Assembly (NCBI RefSeq): GCF_033439725.1
Contig: NW_026944389.1
Span: 2,914,001-2,978,000, forward strand
DNA length: 64,000 nt
Reading direction: 5' to 3'
Origin: Neurospora tetraspora
Taxonomy: Eukaryota; Ascomycota; Sordariomycetes; Sordariales; Sordariaceae
Of the stretch, positions 1-10,829 are shown in pieces. How positions within the stretch are numbered: position 1 is the stretch's first letter; each line of letters begins with the position of its first letter. The notes beneath the pieces are model-generated. The model was not told where the DNA came from. It made no database searches and worked only from the letters and a program-made list of their open reading frames with translations. The position numbers and the translations under genes were made by a program.

Positions 1-381
1 ACCCTCCGAACCATCTCCTTCTCCTCCTACCCCGACCTAATCTCCACCATCCGTGACGAGCTCCTCGCCATCGCCAACGCCGTCGCCGTCTCCGCCGCCG
101 ACCCTTCGGTCCCCGAAACCGAAAAGGAAAACATCAAGCGTCCGCTACACGCGATACTAGGCAGCCATCCCAGGCTGGGCGAGCCCAAGAAGGAGACGCT
201 GTTTGCGCAAAGTAAGAAGGAGCAGGCGCATTTGAATGCTGCTGGGGATTCAAAGGAGGTGAAGGAGGAGCTGAGGAAGTTGAATAAGCAGTATGAGGAG
301 GTGTTTCCGGGGCTGAGGTATGGGGTTTGGGTTAATGGACGGCCGAGGAGGGAGATTATGGCATATGAAGAGGAGGATTGA
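1..381 (+). CDS. OHCU decarboxylase, C-terminal part (partial)
   Basis: The first 126 codons are open from base 1 and end at a TGA at 379-381; the start lies outside the window. The product contains HPRLGEPK followed by a K-E-Q-A-H-L stretch, then LNKQYEEVFPGLRYGVWVNG and R-R-E-I-M. This matches the C-terminal half of 2-oxo-4-hydroxy-4-carboxy-5-ureidoimidazoline decarboxylase, which converts OHCU to S-allantoin after urate oxidase and HIU hydrolase, usually in peroxisomes. The conserved HPxLG and the FPGLRYxxxVNGRxRxEIM block are family signatures. No peroxisomal SKL-type tail is seen; the protein ends EEED. GC-rich, pyrimidine-ending codons in the first 100 bases are typical of conserved fungal genes. 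Confidence 0.85.
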   Translation, partial: TLRTISFSSYPDLISTIRDELLAIANAVAVSAADPSVPETEKENIKRPLHAILGSHPRLGEPKKETLFAQSKKEQAHLNAAGDSKEVKEELRKLNKQYEEVFPGLRYGVWVNGRPRREIMAYEEED

Positions 382-1360
382 GAGGGGGGATTTCCTTCCT
401 CTTCCTTCCTCTACCTCTGTCTACCTTCCTGTTTCTCACTTTTCCTTCCTCTAACTTGCTCTTCCTTTCTCTATCTGCCGCCGTCACCCTGTTTCGCAGC
501 CCTGGCATGCAGCTCTCTCAGCCAATCGACTCGTCTACAAAGGCGTTGGCGGCTGCGCCGGCAGTGTGTTGCAAGCCAACCACCATGGTTATGACATGCC
601 AGGATGGAAGGGAAGGCAGGTAGATGAAGGAGGTAAGTCAAGGCAGACATCGACAGTACCTACCTGCCCAGTTACCCTCCACTCCTACTTCCGCTTACAA
701 GCGATGATGAACACCAATAGTAGGGCGAGGGATGGACATCAAAACCTCTGGCCAACGATGGATCTCTTGCGGCTCCCTCCTCAGCCCTGCAATTGTTTCT
801 TTACCATGCCCACCATGCCCATCCAGGCTGCATTAGGTGGTGGCTTTGGTCTGCCCTGGGAATGGGATCCCGCCCGTTCCGCTCTTCCGGGGTAAAAGAA
901 AGGTGGAGAGCCAGTAGAGCATGTCACTGGCACTTCACTGGGTAGAATTAACAACATGATGTCCGTGTGGATCGGAGCACATGAAAGATGTCGAGGCAAC
1001 TTGGCAATCTTGGGTTGCGTCAGTTGTCTTTTCGACGCAGTTATCAATGCACGCCATCCCGCTGAAGAACACCTCTCAGTTGTCTATTCATCCTATCATC
1101 ACATCGACATTCAGTGTCCATACAAACCAAACACCACACCACCATAGCTTATGGATCTGTCACACCAAGAGGAACAAGGAGGAAGCTCCAGCCCCGAGGC
1201 ACGAATAGTCCGCCTAAAGACTGAACCAGGATTCTTTGGACCGATAGACAAGTTTTATGATCGAAAAAGCCAGATCGAGACTCGTAGCAATCGAGTTCAC
1301 CATCTTTTACAACGTAGACGGCGACTTGTACTCCAAACATCCAATAAAGTTGGTGGAATT
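382..1360. other. Intergenic, no supported gene
   Basis: Only short frames without family resemblance are present. Bases about 395-480 are a pyrimidine-rich tract that resembles the CT-rich core of the dispersed repeat found at 13,673-14,025 and 47,207-47,510. Part of this stretch will be the 3' UTR of the OHCU decarboxylase gene. Confidence 0.6.
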
Positions 1361-1794
1361 TTTTTTTGGATTCCTTTTGTTCGACATGCCCACTTTTTAA
1401 CTTGGTGTTTTGAAGGCATATTAAAGATAAAAGAATAAATGAAATTATATATGCAAATTGGGATTTTAAAAAGAATACTCTTTATATAGGATATGCTTAA
1501 CATTATATATTCGTCCGCTCTGCCCAATCTCGCTACTAACCCCACACCCTTCTTTTAAGCGGTGCTAACCGCGCGCTTCAAGATACTAAAATTAGGTTTC
1601 TAAATATAGTTAAGTACGATATATAGGGTCCTTTAATGTTCCTGGCCAATGGGATATTTCCTTAAATGAAATATCTTTCTTTATAGATTGGCGGCTTAAT
1701 GATAGCATGCGAATATCTTCTCGAAATGATTTTGTCCCAGCAACTACAGATAATTAGTATAAACTTTTAAACTCTAGAATGATTATAACAAACC

Positions 1795-3055
1795 AGCGAT
1801 AACAATTCTCCCTGGTTTACATTTTACTTTATCAATACGTTTTATAAAATATTCTAATGTAGTGCTTTTATAGCTATACCAGTTCTGAACGTTAGGTAGT
1901 TGCGGAACTGGAGTAAAAGAGTTTTCTTCGTCAGGATAAATAACGAACATCCTCAATAATGTAACAACTGGTAAGGCATTCTGTTAGTAAGCTGTAAAGC
2001 TAAGTAGCTGCTGTGCTAGTTGATCTAAGTAAGAAGCAGCACAATGATACTGGAGGTTGTCATCTAACTGCCAATACAAGTCGATGTTTCGTGTAACGTC
2101 GTTAAACGCTTCAAGATTATGGTTTGAAAAATGTTTCCGGGATACTAAAGAAAGGGCAAATGGAATGATTGCCGCAATGCCAATACCCTGAGCTGCTAGA
2201 ATGATATTTTCAAAGGAGCCTAAGGAAAGGGTACCGCCATATGGACCTCCTAATCGAATCTTATAGTTTGGCGGGAGAGTATCTATTTTTCGATTGATTA
2301 AGATATCCACGTACCGTGACCTACATGGCTCGTCTCCCGACCACCATGTTATAGGAACGCAGGCGCTGCTATATTGGCCAGGAAGATTAATATAAATATA
2401 TGATCCTGGCAGGGTTGTAATGCTTGACTTTGTATCAATAGTAAGCCGAGTAACTTTTGTATACTCCATTTCAGTAGATTTGCTAATAGTAACTTGCCAT
2501 CTTGTATTTATACCATTTGAGTATCCTTAGGACCAGTGATATAACCCATATAATAGCAGTACCAATAATGATAAACCAAGAAAAGGAAAAGGAAGTAGAA
2601 GTAGTCCATACATGCCATCCAAGACACGATAATGTTAATAAAGCGGCCAGGGTATGAAAGTATAAGACGAAGGTGTAGGAGGGAGATATATGAAATAAAC
2701 GTTTTAAAAAAACCCTGAATAACGAAGGTTAAGTATATTATAATAAACAGTGACATAAGAATAATACCCGACAACTGCGCAGGAACGAAACTTCCAAATT
2801 CTAATCGAAGTGCAATATGGATAAAGGCTTCAATAAGAACGATAATGCTAACCCAAAGATGTATTATATAATATTGTCTAAGGGTAATACCTACATAGTC
2901 GATAATAATATTAGTTCTACCTCCGAGAAATAAAAGACTAAGGTTAATAATGCTGAAATATTTCAAGGAAGGAAGGGCATTATAATATATTGCAATAACA
3001 TTGGCAATAGTATAAAGTAGTAGGAGTAAGAATTCGGGTAAAAACGCAACTTAAA
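1795..3055 (-). pseudogene. Ferric reductase-like (FRE) pseudogene
   Basis: Read on the minus strand, the upstream part gives membrane segments with INLSLLFLGGRTN and a YYIIHLWVSIIVLIEAFIH block. This matches the ferric-reductase transmembrane domain with its conserved haem-region histidines. The downstream part gives an FAD/NAD-binding region: PGSYIYINLPG (FAD-binding loop), GGPYGG, AAQGIGIAAIIPF (NAD-binding glycine region) and IDLYWQL. FRE proteins move electrons from cytosolic NADPH across the membrane to reduce iron or copper. The two parts lie in different frames meeting near 2,470-2,508, and the second part runs past an in-frame TAA near 1,981 before homology-like sequence continues to about 1,795. 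A CAA to TAA change would be RIP-like. The extreme N-terminus was not found. Confidence 0.75.
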
Positions 3056-3412
3056 AATGTAATACGAAGTTGTATAGTGTGATTCATTAGGTATTTAAAT
3101 ACGTGAATGATATTACGACAAAGATATAATAAACTCTAAGCAAATAGAACGCTCCAAAGAAAAATCATGTAATAAATGTAGATTTCCATTTTTAATATAA
3201 TGTAGTAAGAATGAAAGAGTGAAGTTTAACACTATTGATACATATTAGCGAAAGAAAGAAATAAAACGTAGGAATTTGAAATTTGAAGTTCGGAAATAAT
3301 AGTTAATCATTCCTATTCGAAATCTATATTCCGAATAGTAAAACAAGCTTCAAGTTTATAAGCCAGCCCTACCATCTTAATTTTACTATTATAACTATAA
3401 CTAATTACAATA

Positions 3413-5428
3413 ATGGAGCAAGAGCAAAGCGAATTTCTATTAGAGCGCTGCCAAATCCAACTTAAATACTTATATTTCGAACACGATTATTGTCGGCCTC
3501 CTATACCGGAAGCAGTAAAACAACTACAACTAGTATCTGAAGACCCCACTCAATTTAACCCTGCTCTTGACAATCACCAGCTACCTATATTAGCTTCGGT
3601 ATCTGAAGTTCAACAAATACTTCACACCTCTGGAATATCGTATTCGTTATTTATTGCCCAACAATCATCGCCGTTTATAAAAATAAACCCTAATACCAAG
3701 CTTAAATGTATCCATGGTAGGCAAAGGTACGAAGCTGCAATAGCAAGCAGAAGCCTCAGTCCTGATACTTGGTGGACTGTTAAGCTTTATTGTGTACCTG
3801 ATGGATTAAATTTACGAAATATATTGCGGAATGAAATCGAGCACAATCATAACCAAACACAATATAGTGATGGGGAAATCTTATGCGCCGTTTTCTACTG
3901 GGAGGACCAAGGAGATTCACGACGTATGGACTTTTGGATCTTGAAGTTGTCCGTTGGAAAGCAAAAACGAATTCGTATTCTATTAAAATGGACACCGGTT
4001 AAAGAACGTTTAAAAAAGCTTACGAGATTTCCTGGTATGCTAAATGATTTCGAGCTCGGAAATATTGAACGATATAAATCTATTCGAGCCTTACCGCAGA
4101 TAATAAATTATCTAGATCATATATATACAACCTGGACTAGTATTACGCTTGAAAATGTTCAAGTACAACAAGCGGTCGATATACGCACTATCTAACTACT
4201 TCAAATGCGAGTTCCATATTTAACCACCGTAGATAAAACGTTCGTTGAAAATCAACTTCAGTGTAACCAATTATTCCTAAAAATAGAAGACCAACAGTTG
4301 CGTTTCTATATTAAAGAGCGGTTAAGCTCAACTAACGTACTAATTCCAAGTATTAAAAATTTTCACGAAATTATGAAGTATTTAGCTATTATAAATCATA
4401 TAATAAAGACGCAATTGACTATTACTCTAAAACGGGACGAATCATTATTAGAAGCCCTTGAAACTAGTTGGAAACGTCCTGAAAGTAGTCTTATTGAATT
4501 TGCAGATAGCCAATTTTATACCTCAAACCTCATACCCACCTTTGAATCTTCATATTTAATTTTATTTATTTCAGTCTTGCGGAACTTTTCACGACTTTGT
4601 AATGGCGATTATATGGGCCCCCGTTATAAAGTAGGCACAAGTTATATACCGGCGGTCGAGGATCCTATAACAGTACGTCGTTTCCAATACTTAGCGCGGC
4701 AACTAGGCTTCCAAATTAGCCCAAAAACTTCCTATCTGGCTGAAAAACGAAAGGATGTTCTGTCAGAAGGTTCGATAATAGAGCCTGAAGAAGAATCAAT
4801 AATTGGACGATGGAATCGTCCATTTATTAATTCGGCAAACTATTGTAGTGCTCATCTTTTTATAACAAATCTAAGCAACACTTATCCTAAGTTATACCCA
4901 GGGACGTTATTTGTTCATTATAACCTTCTAACGTCCTTCTTAAAGTTACCCGAATCGTATATAGAAAATTTTGTAAGATCAATAACTATACCAAGTGTAA
5001 TTTCTGAATACCAAGACGACGAGGAATTACACAACGAAAATATCAATTCAAATGAAGATATTGTATTACCAGATACACAACTTTCTACGGACTATAATAC
5101 GCAGAATGATTACGCATTGAATGGAAATACTATTACAAATATAATGCCAAAGCGATACGGATGGATGCCACGTGATTTAACCAAATCTAATACAAAATTT
5201 CGCTTTAATCCAACAACCTCGACTCAATCAACCCCTGCCTTGACTTCTAGCCCAACATCCTTTAGTGAAGTTTCTTTAAGTACAATATTACACTCGCCTA
5301 TTGTATCTCCAAGTTATTCTAATCGCCTAGAAGTAATTTTAAATATTTTACAAATAGACCGTTTGCGAATTCTTTTAACTTTGATACACCGTGCTCACTA
5401 TCCCCAAACCTTAATATTTAATTATTAA
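3413..5428 (+). pseudogene. DUF3723 gene with one in-frame stop
   Basis: An ATG at 3,413 opens 260 codons, then a single TAA at 4,193-4,195, after which the same frame continues to 5,428 (about 671 codons overall). The first part has NTKLKCIHGRQRYEAA, DTWWTVKLYCV, SDGEILCAVFYW and NYLDHIYTTW. The second begins RVPYLTTVD and contains an L-I-P-S-I-K-N-F-H-E block. Together these follow the order of the fungal DUF3723 family, whose biochemical role is unknown; members are frequent passengers of Starship giant transposons. It is divergent from the FRE relic, with the two 5' ends facing each other about 360 bases apart. Codon use is strongly A/T-ending, like the surrounding block. The stop could be a RIP-type CAA to TAA change. 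Alternatives are read-through or an unseen tiny intron. Confidence 0.75.
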
Positions 5429-6480
5429 CTAATTAAACGAGGTTCGTAAGGAGAATGCCTCTTAGGTAATAAAATATATTCAAGCCTAATAGCCCGAGAG
5501 GTGGGTACCTATAGTTAGCGTAAATAGGAGAAGTAATATTATAAGGTAGAATAAATCATCGCTTAGAAGAGGACAGGGCAGGGCGGAGCTAACCACTACG
5601 GGATCGCTGGATATAGAGTACCGGTAATAGGTTAATATTATTATTTATTAGGCGGTAAGTAAAGTAATATTATAGTACGAAATATATAGGCCGGCTTTAT
5701 AGCTGGGGAAGTAGCTACGGTTTTATTCGATAGAAATATATACAATTTTCTGCTAGATAATAAGTGAAGGACTTTATACTTATTTAGTCGCTATATATTA
5801 CTCCTTTTAATATTTAATACTACTATTACGATTCCCGATTGTAACCCTTAATATAATCTTCCCTTAGGGGGAGCCTTTATCGCCGGGAAGACGGTAAAGC
5901 GCCCAAAAATCTATATCTTTAATAAGCTATCGTTCCTAAAACTTTATTATAAAACGTAATTATTTTAGGAATTCGGTTATTTTGGGGACTTAACTATTTT
6001 AGGGACTTCATTACTCTCAATAACCTCCAATACTTTATTATTCCCAATATCTTCCAATTACTCCTAATACTCTCGATATCTCCTATTACTACCGAGTCTC
6101 CCAAATACTCCCATTGCTTCCAATATCTCCTATTGCTCTCAAACTTTATCATTTTAGAAATCAACTTAGTCTTATCACTTCCAATCCGTCTTATTGCTTT
6201 CTTAGAGCAACGGTCCATTGCATTTGGACAACGACCAAAACCATTAAGAAGCCCCGTTGCTGAACGTCAATTTGACTGCACGGAGTGAACAGAGAGTGCC
6301 AAACTAACTGCACCTAGTTGCACGACGCTAGATTTAATGGTTAAGGAGCAATTCAAATTAACGTTGAAAGCGGAGATTGGAATGTACGGGAGACCGCTAT
6401 ATATTTATTTTAACGGGTTGACGAACCCTAACCCTAGTTCCGGCTGAGCCAGAACTATTTGCTATATTTAGAGATACAGC

Positions 6481-7431
6481 TCCTTATAAATTAGAGGACT
6501 CATATAACCCGAAGTGCGAATCGCCGGCAGGGGTCGCTGCAAGAAGAGGCGGATCAGCCATTGCAAGGTGCGGGGCTCGATCGCATCAGGGCCAAGGTCC
6601 AGGAATGCGATTTCCAACAATCCAGACAAAGTGGGCTGTCAGTTTCGAAGATTGTGGGTAGGATCGAGTGCAGTGTAAAAGTCGACAAATCCAATTGCGA
6701 AGGCGCTGGGAAAAACAGAGGCCATCAAGGTTCCCATGGCGGGGTAAATTTGTGTGGACAAACGCGACGCGTTCCCCGCACGTGCCACCCTACCGAGATA
6801 TGGGCTGCCTAGGTGATTAAGCCCAGTTCAGCTGACCAACCGACCCAGATTCCTCCGCGCACAGGCAGTGGGCCAAGATCTTCCCTTCTCCTTCATCACT
6901 CCTCTAATGAATATGTCTTGAAAACACACCAAAAGATTCTTGCTCACTGGGTCGATCACAGGCCAAACCCTCATAAATTCATCACCGTGATGCCAGGCAC
7001 AGACCCAGCAGTCCAGCACGATCCATGTGCATGCAGAAAACCACCGTGACATCCCGAAGATCATGAAGCACAGCAACCGCAAGTGAAGCTCAATCCCTCA
7101 ATCCTCGCCGCCACGCGCTCAGTCTTATCAGTGCCTGGTAGCGATGAGCGGTGACAATGGACGCCCTACGAGCTATGGAGGAGCCAAGGAAAGGAGTTGT
7201 GACAGTTTTGGGCATGGTCTGGGCTGAGTAGTGAAATGCCAATTTCTACCCGCCCCGGCCTAACCCCTTCTGTCTATTCTCCCTAAATCCCCTCATCCAC
7301 TGGCAACTCACAAAGGGGTGGGCCTTTGCTGACTTTGTCCGACCTTCACGAGAAAATCACACCTCCATTGATATCTGACTGAAATCCTCAACTATGCAAG
7401 GCCGCACTCTTGCGTCCACAAGTTTGCATCC
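6481..7431. other. Intergenic, no supported gene
   Basis: Composition is balanced and frames are short. The 19-mer at 6,423-6,441, just left of this stretch, reads GAACCCTAACCCTAGTTCC, and TAGTTC is answered by GAACTA a few bases on. The same 19-mer recurs in a palindrome at 18,862-18,923. The last few hundred bases should contain the promoter and 5' UTR of the PTH11-like gene. Confidence 0.5.
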
Positions 7432-8987
7432 ATGGACGTCCAACAGATGAGTAGTAAGCCATATGGCGAAGGAGAAACGCTTGCCCCTCAAGTTGTTTTG
7501 GCTGCTTGGCTTGTTCCTGTCTTCCCCGCCATATTCGTCTGCGCTAGATTCTACACGACCCGTCGCATCCTGAAATCCAAGCCAAAGGAAGATTGTAAGC
7601 AGAAAGAACCTGCCTCCTGGGCCAGGAATCCTGATCCTAGGGAAATGCTGCAGCCATCTCGCTAACCTTGGGTATTCCACAGGGTTCATTCTCGTTGCAT
7701 TGGTACGACACTGGCCATGAGCATACCCGTAAAGAGTACAGGCTAAACTAATGTTTCCCACAGATATCCTCCATTCTCTTCTCGGTATCTGTGACAATAC
7801 GTATGTGTCCTTGTCTCTCTTGTGCACCACGAATGTTAAACTTTGAGAAGAGAGGCTAATCTCAGGGGTGTTCACCTAGAAGCACAATATGGGCTTGGTA
7901 GGCATATGGGTGACGTTCCAGACCCCAAACATACCTACACCAAGTATCTTCTCGTATGTCATCCTAATATCCCATCTCCGCCTCTTCGCAGGACACAATG
8001 AAACAGTCCCCCGTAGCTGACCACGTCCTTCAGGTTAGCGCTTTTGGAGTCACTAGCACGTATCCAATTGCCAACTTCTTCACCAAGCTCTCAATCCTCT
8101 CTTTCTACCTACGCTTTACAACAAGCCGTTGCTTCACTTATGCCGTCTATTCCACCATTGCTCTCGTCTTTGTCTTCAACTTCGTCGGAGCAACAGGCGT
8201 CCTTTACTGGTGCAAACCGATCAAGGTCTTTTGGACCCATTGGAACAAAGATCAATGTTTGGACAACAATATATGGTATGCATCGCTACTGGGAATCAAC
8301 GTTGTGGTCGACATCATTATCTTGTTGATGCCCATATGTATCATCAGGCCCTTGAGAGTTGAGTTCGCTCAAAAGGTTGCCATCGGTGCCATTCTGGGGA
8401 CAGGCGGCTTGTAAGTTGTCACAACTCGCACATTCGGACAAAGCGCTTGCTAACATGAAGGCATTGCAGCGTGCTGGGAGTCAGTCTTTTCCGTTGGATC
8501 TGTGAAGACCTCGTCATAGAAGACAAGGACTATACTTGGCGCTTGGCAATCCACTATATCTGGGGGCGAGTAGCCCTTCCAAAACCTGTGGTGGACATCA
8601 GGTTAAGCTAACCATGGTCTTTTCAACAGCAACACGGAACTGAACGTCGCCATCATATGCGCTTGCATGCCCTGTCTAAAGCCGTTGCTCGTACGCCTCT
8701 TTCCTCGGGCTCGCTGGCTGAGGGCAGTTCCTCAGCCAAGAGACCTGGACACTATATCATTGTCCGCTCTGACGGATCGAGACACTTCAACCGATATAGC
8801 TCAAAGGCGGATCGACTGGGCAGCGTTGCGGGCGAGCCACGGTGTGAAGACTGACACAGAAGTAGCGTCAACGGATCTGACATCCACCGAAGAGCGAGAT
8901 TACGGTGTAGTTGACCCAGAAAGAGGAAGGACAGAGGACCAGAGATCAGGACAAGCACCAGGCAACAGCTCCGGTAACAACGTCTAG
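7432..8987 (+). CDS. PTH11-like integral membrane protein (rhodopsin-like domain)
   Basis: Seven exons give a clean 380-residue product: 7432-7594, 7683-7702, 7764-7804, 7866-7953, 8034-8410, 8470-8565 and 8630-8987. All introns are GT-AG except the last, which has a GC donor (GCGAGT) at 8,566. The protein has an extracellular N-terminus, a first membrane span LAAWLVPVFPAIFVCARFY, then DWFILVAL, a G-L-G-R-H-M-G loop, TKLSILSFYLRF, IALVFVFNFVGATGVLYWC, INVVVDIIILLMPICII, FVLGVSLFRW and LNVAIICACMPCLKPLL. This is the span order of the fungal PTH11-like/rhodopsin-domain family, whose members are plasma-membrane receptors for surface or chemical cues. An acidic, polar cytoplasmic tail of about 100 residues follows. 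No CFEM domain is seen. The ligand is unknown. The third intron boundary was placed so that TIRMGV-type sequence continues in frame. Confidence 0.85.
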
Positions 8988-10829
8988 AAGCACAAGCTAG
9001 ACCACGCTCGGGAATCCCTGACACTATTCAACACCAATCATACATCGAACTGCCGAATAGTTGACCCTATTACTAAAGTTTCCTGACCTAAGTGGATCCG
9101 CTAAGACCGACCCCACACTGTAAAAAATCTTTCAGTTCACCCTCACCCCTTTAACAACTCACGTCGCACACAATACATGCTTCCAAAGTTCCCCCGCGGA
9201 GAAAGATCCCCGATCGCTCGCAGAAGTTCCCCCGTGGAGGAACAATGTGAAATAACCTCATTCGCACGCCTAAAGTTCCCCCGTGGGGAAATAATCTACT
9301 TGTACGAATACTTCGAGGACGATATTAGTCTGAATATTTGGTGATTTATCCTTGATTTATCTTTGATTTATCCTAGCTAAGGCAAAATGAGCGCTAATAT
9401 TATTACTATTACTAACGCCGATACCTTAGCTATGATCGCCAAGCTCAGCTTAATTGAATAGAATAATAAAGTATTTAATAAAACGTCAATGATGTTTGAA
9501 ATGTAATAAGTAGCCAGTATAGCGGCCGAATTCGACGAGTCGGAGGAGTTCAAGGACACAACCCCTCCTGACATTCCAATACCTACTGACCTCCCAGTAA
9601 GTGTCGCTGATAGATCAATGATGTATCCTGGATATATCTCACAATATTAATTACATTAAGGTTGAGACTATAGAGTTAATACTTATTTTATCCGATAGTA
9701 TTGGTCAATATTCTAACTTCGTCTAAGCGATATATTATGTCGTCGCCATCCCTGATTACCCCAAGTCTTCTATTCATAGCGTTACCTACGTCGTAGATAT
9801 CAAGGGTTTAACCGAGGCCTAGGTTTAAGCCCCCTGGGAGGAGGTATGTGAAGTAGAGTGGTCCGAGACAGATTAGTAGTATATAGAGGATAATCCCTAA
9901 TTAGTCTACGTTTTTATAGATCTAATATTGTATAAAGAGGAAAATATCTACTAAGGATACTTCTTCGTCTAGCTACCTAAACAGCGCCGTTTGCCGTTGT
10001 ACTACCTACAAATACACTAGTATTAAGCATTGTGAATATTTAGATCCGCGAGTTTGGTAAGCGTACTAATAAGGTTCTACCGTTACAATCGACGACGAGA
10101 TTATGAACCTTTTATTTGAAATCCGCCTCCGATTAGATAATGACGCACTATATCATCCTGCCAGTTAGTAACCGCACTGCGCGACGCCCACTCCCGTTAA
10201 ACTCAACCAAATCAAAGGGGGATTAACACGGGGTTTCCCGGGTTAGTTCAGTACGGGGCATTTAGAGCCCAGAGGTTGTTGGAAGTCCGTGCCCTGGGCC
10301 GCCCATTCACTGGCCTCGCCCATTCACCGGCACTCCCTTCCAGGTATTTAGGCTGCCCTAGTTTCCGTTTCTCCTCTTCCATTAGACAACAACAATCAAG
10401 CCCTTTTTCGTTGTCGCCTTTTCCAGCCCACCGATAGAGGTCCTATCGACGTTGGACGCTCGGGCTCGATGTAGTAAGCATCGTGCAGACGTACTGAACC
10501 TACCTCTATATAAAAGGTTGTAGTCCGAGACTTGTACTCTCCACTCAACTCTCCCCTCTAAACTTGGCTGGCTAGACTCATTATATTTATCTCGTGATAG
10601 CCTATCGTTAAAGTAGAAACAAAGTAGTAAAACGTATGTATAAAAGTGTAAACGCTTTTTCTTATTTAAATAAAAACTCACTATTAGCCATAATACTTCT
10701 ACTAAATTACTATCCCTATATCCCGACAAATACTCCTAAATACCTTAACTATCTTTAGAGGTACTCATATAACGTAATTAGAGGTACCCACGTCCACATT
10801 CTGTAATACAACCAACCTACCTTATTACT
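8988..10829. other. Decayed repeat-rich intergenic DNA
   Basis: A short motif, AAGTTCCCCCGYGGRG-like, occurs three times at 9,185-9,201, 9,222-9,240 and 9,272-9,289. From about 9,320 to 10,170 the DNA is TA-rich with frequent stops in all frames and looks like a RIP-decayed element, but no domain could be read. On the minus strand at 10,382-10,729 a frame ends near SIGGLEKATTKKG, which resembles a fragment seen in fungal repeats. I cannot name it. Confidence 0.4.

Larger units (their letters stand above)
1360..6480. other. AT-rich block with decayed genes
   Basis: Base composition shifts sharply to A+T with many TA dinucleotides near 1,360 and returns to balanced composition near 6,500. Inside are a broken ferric-reductase-like gene (minus) and a DUF3723 gene (plus). 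Bases 5,429-6,480 hold no recognisable gene. The compositional step and the broken genes fit an AT-rich compartment shaped by repeat-induced point mutation (C to T). That cause is inference; the composition is seen. Confidence 0.7.

Noticed and set aside
1360-6480. A complete Starship with captain
   Set aside because: No DUF3435 recombinase frame or remnant was seen, so only a cargo relic is proposed.
10382-10729. 115-codon minus-strand frame near decayed DNA
   Set aside because: No complete domain; looks like part of an old repeat, so it was not called as a gene.
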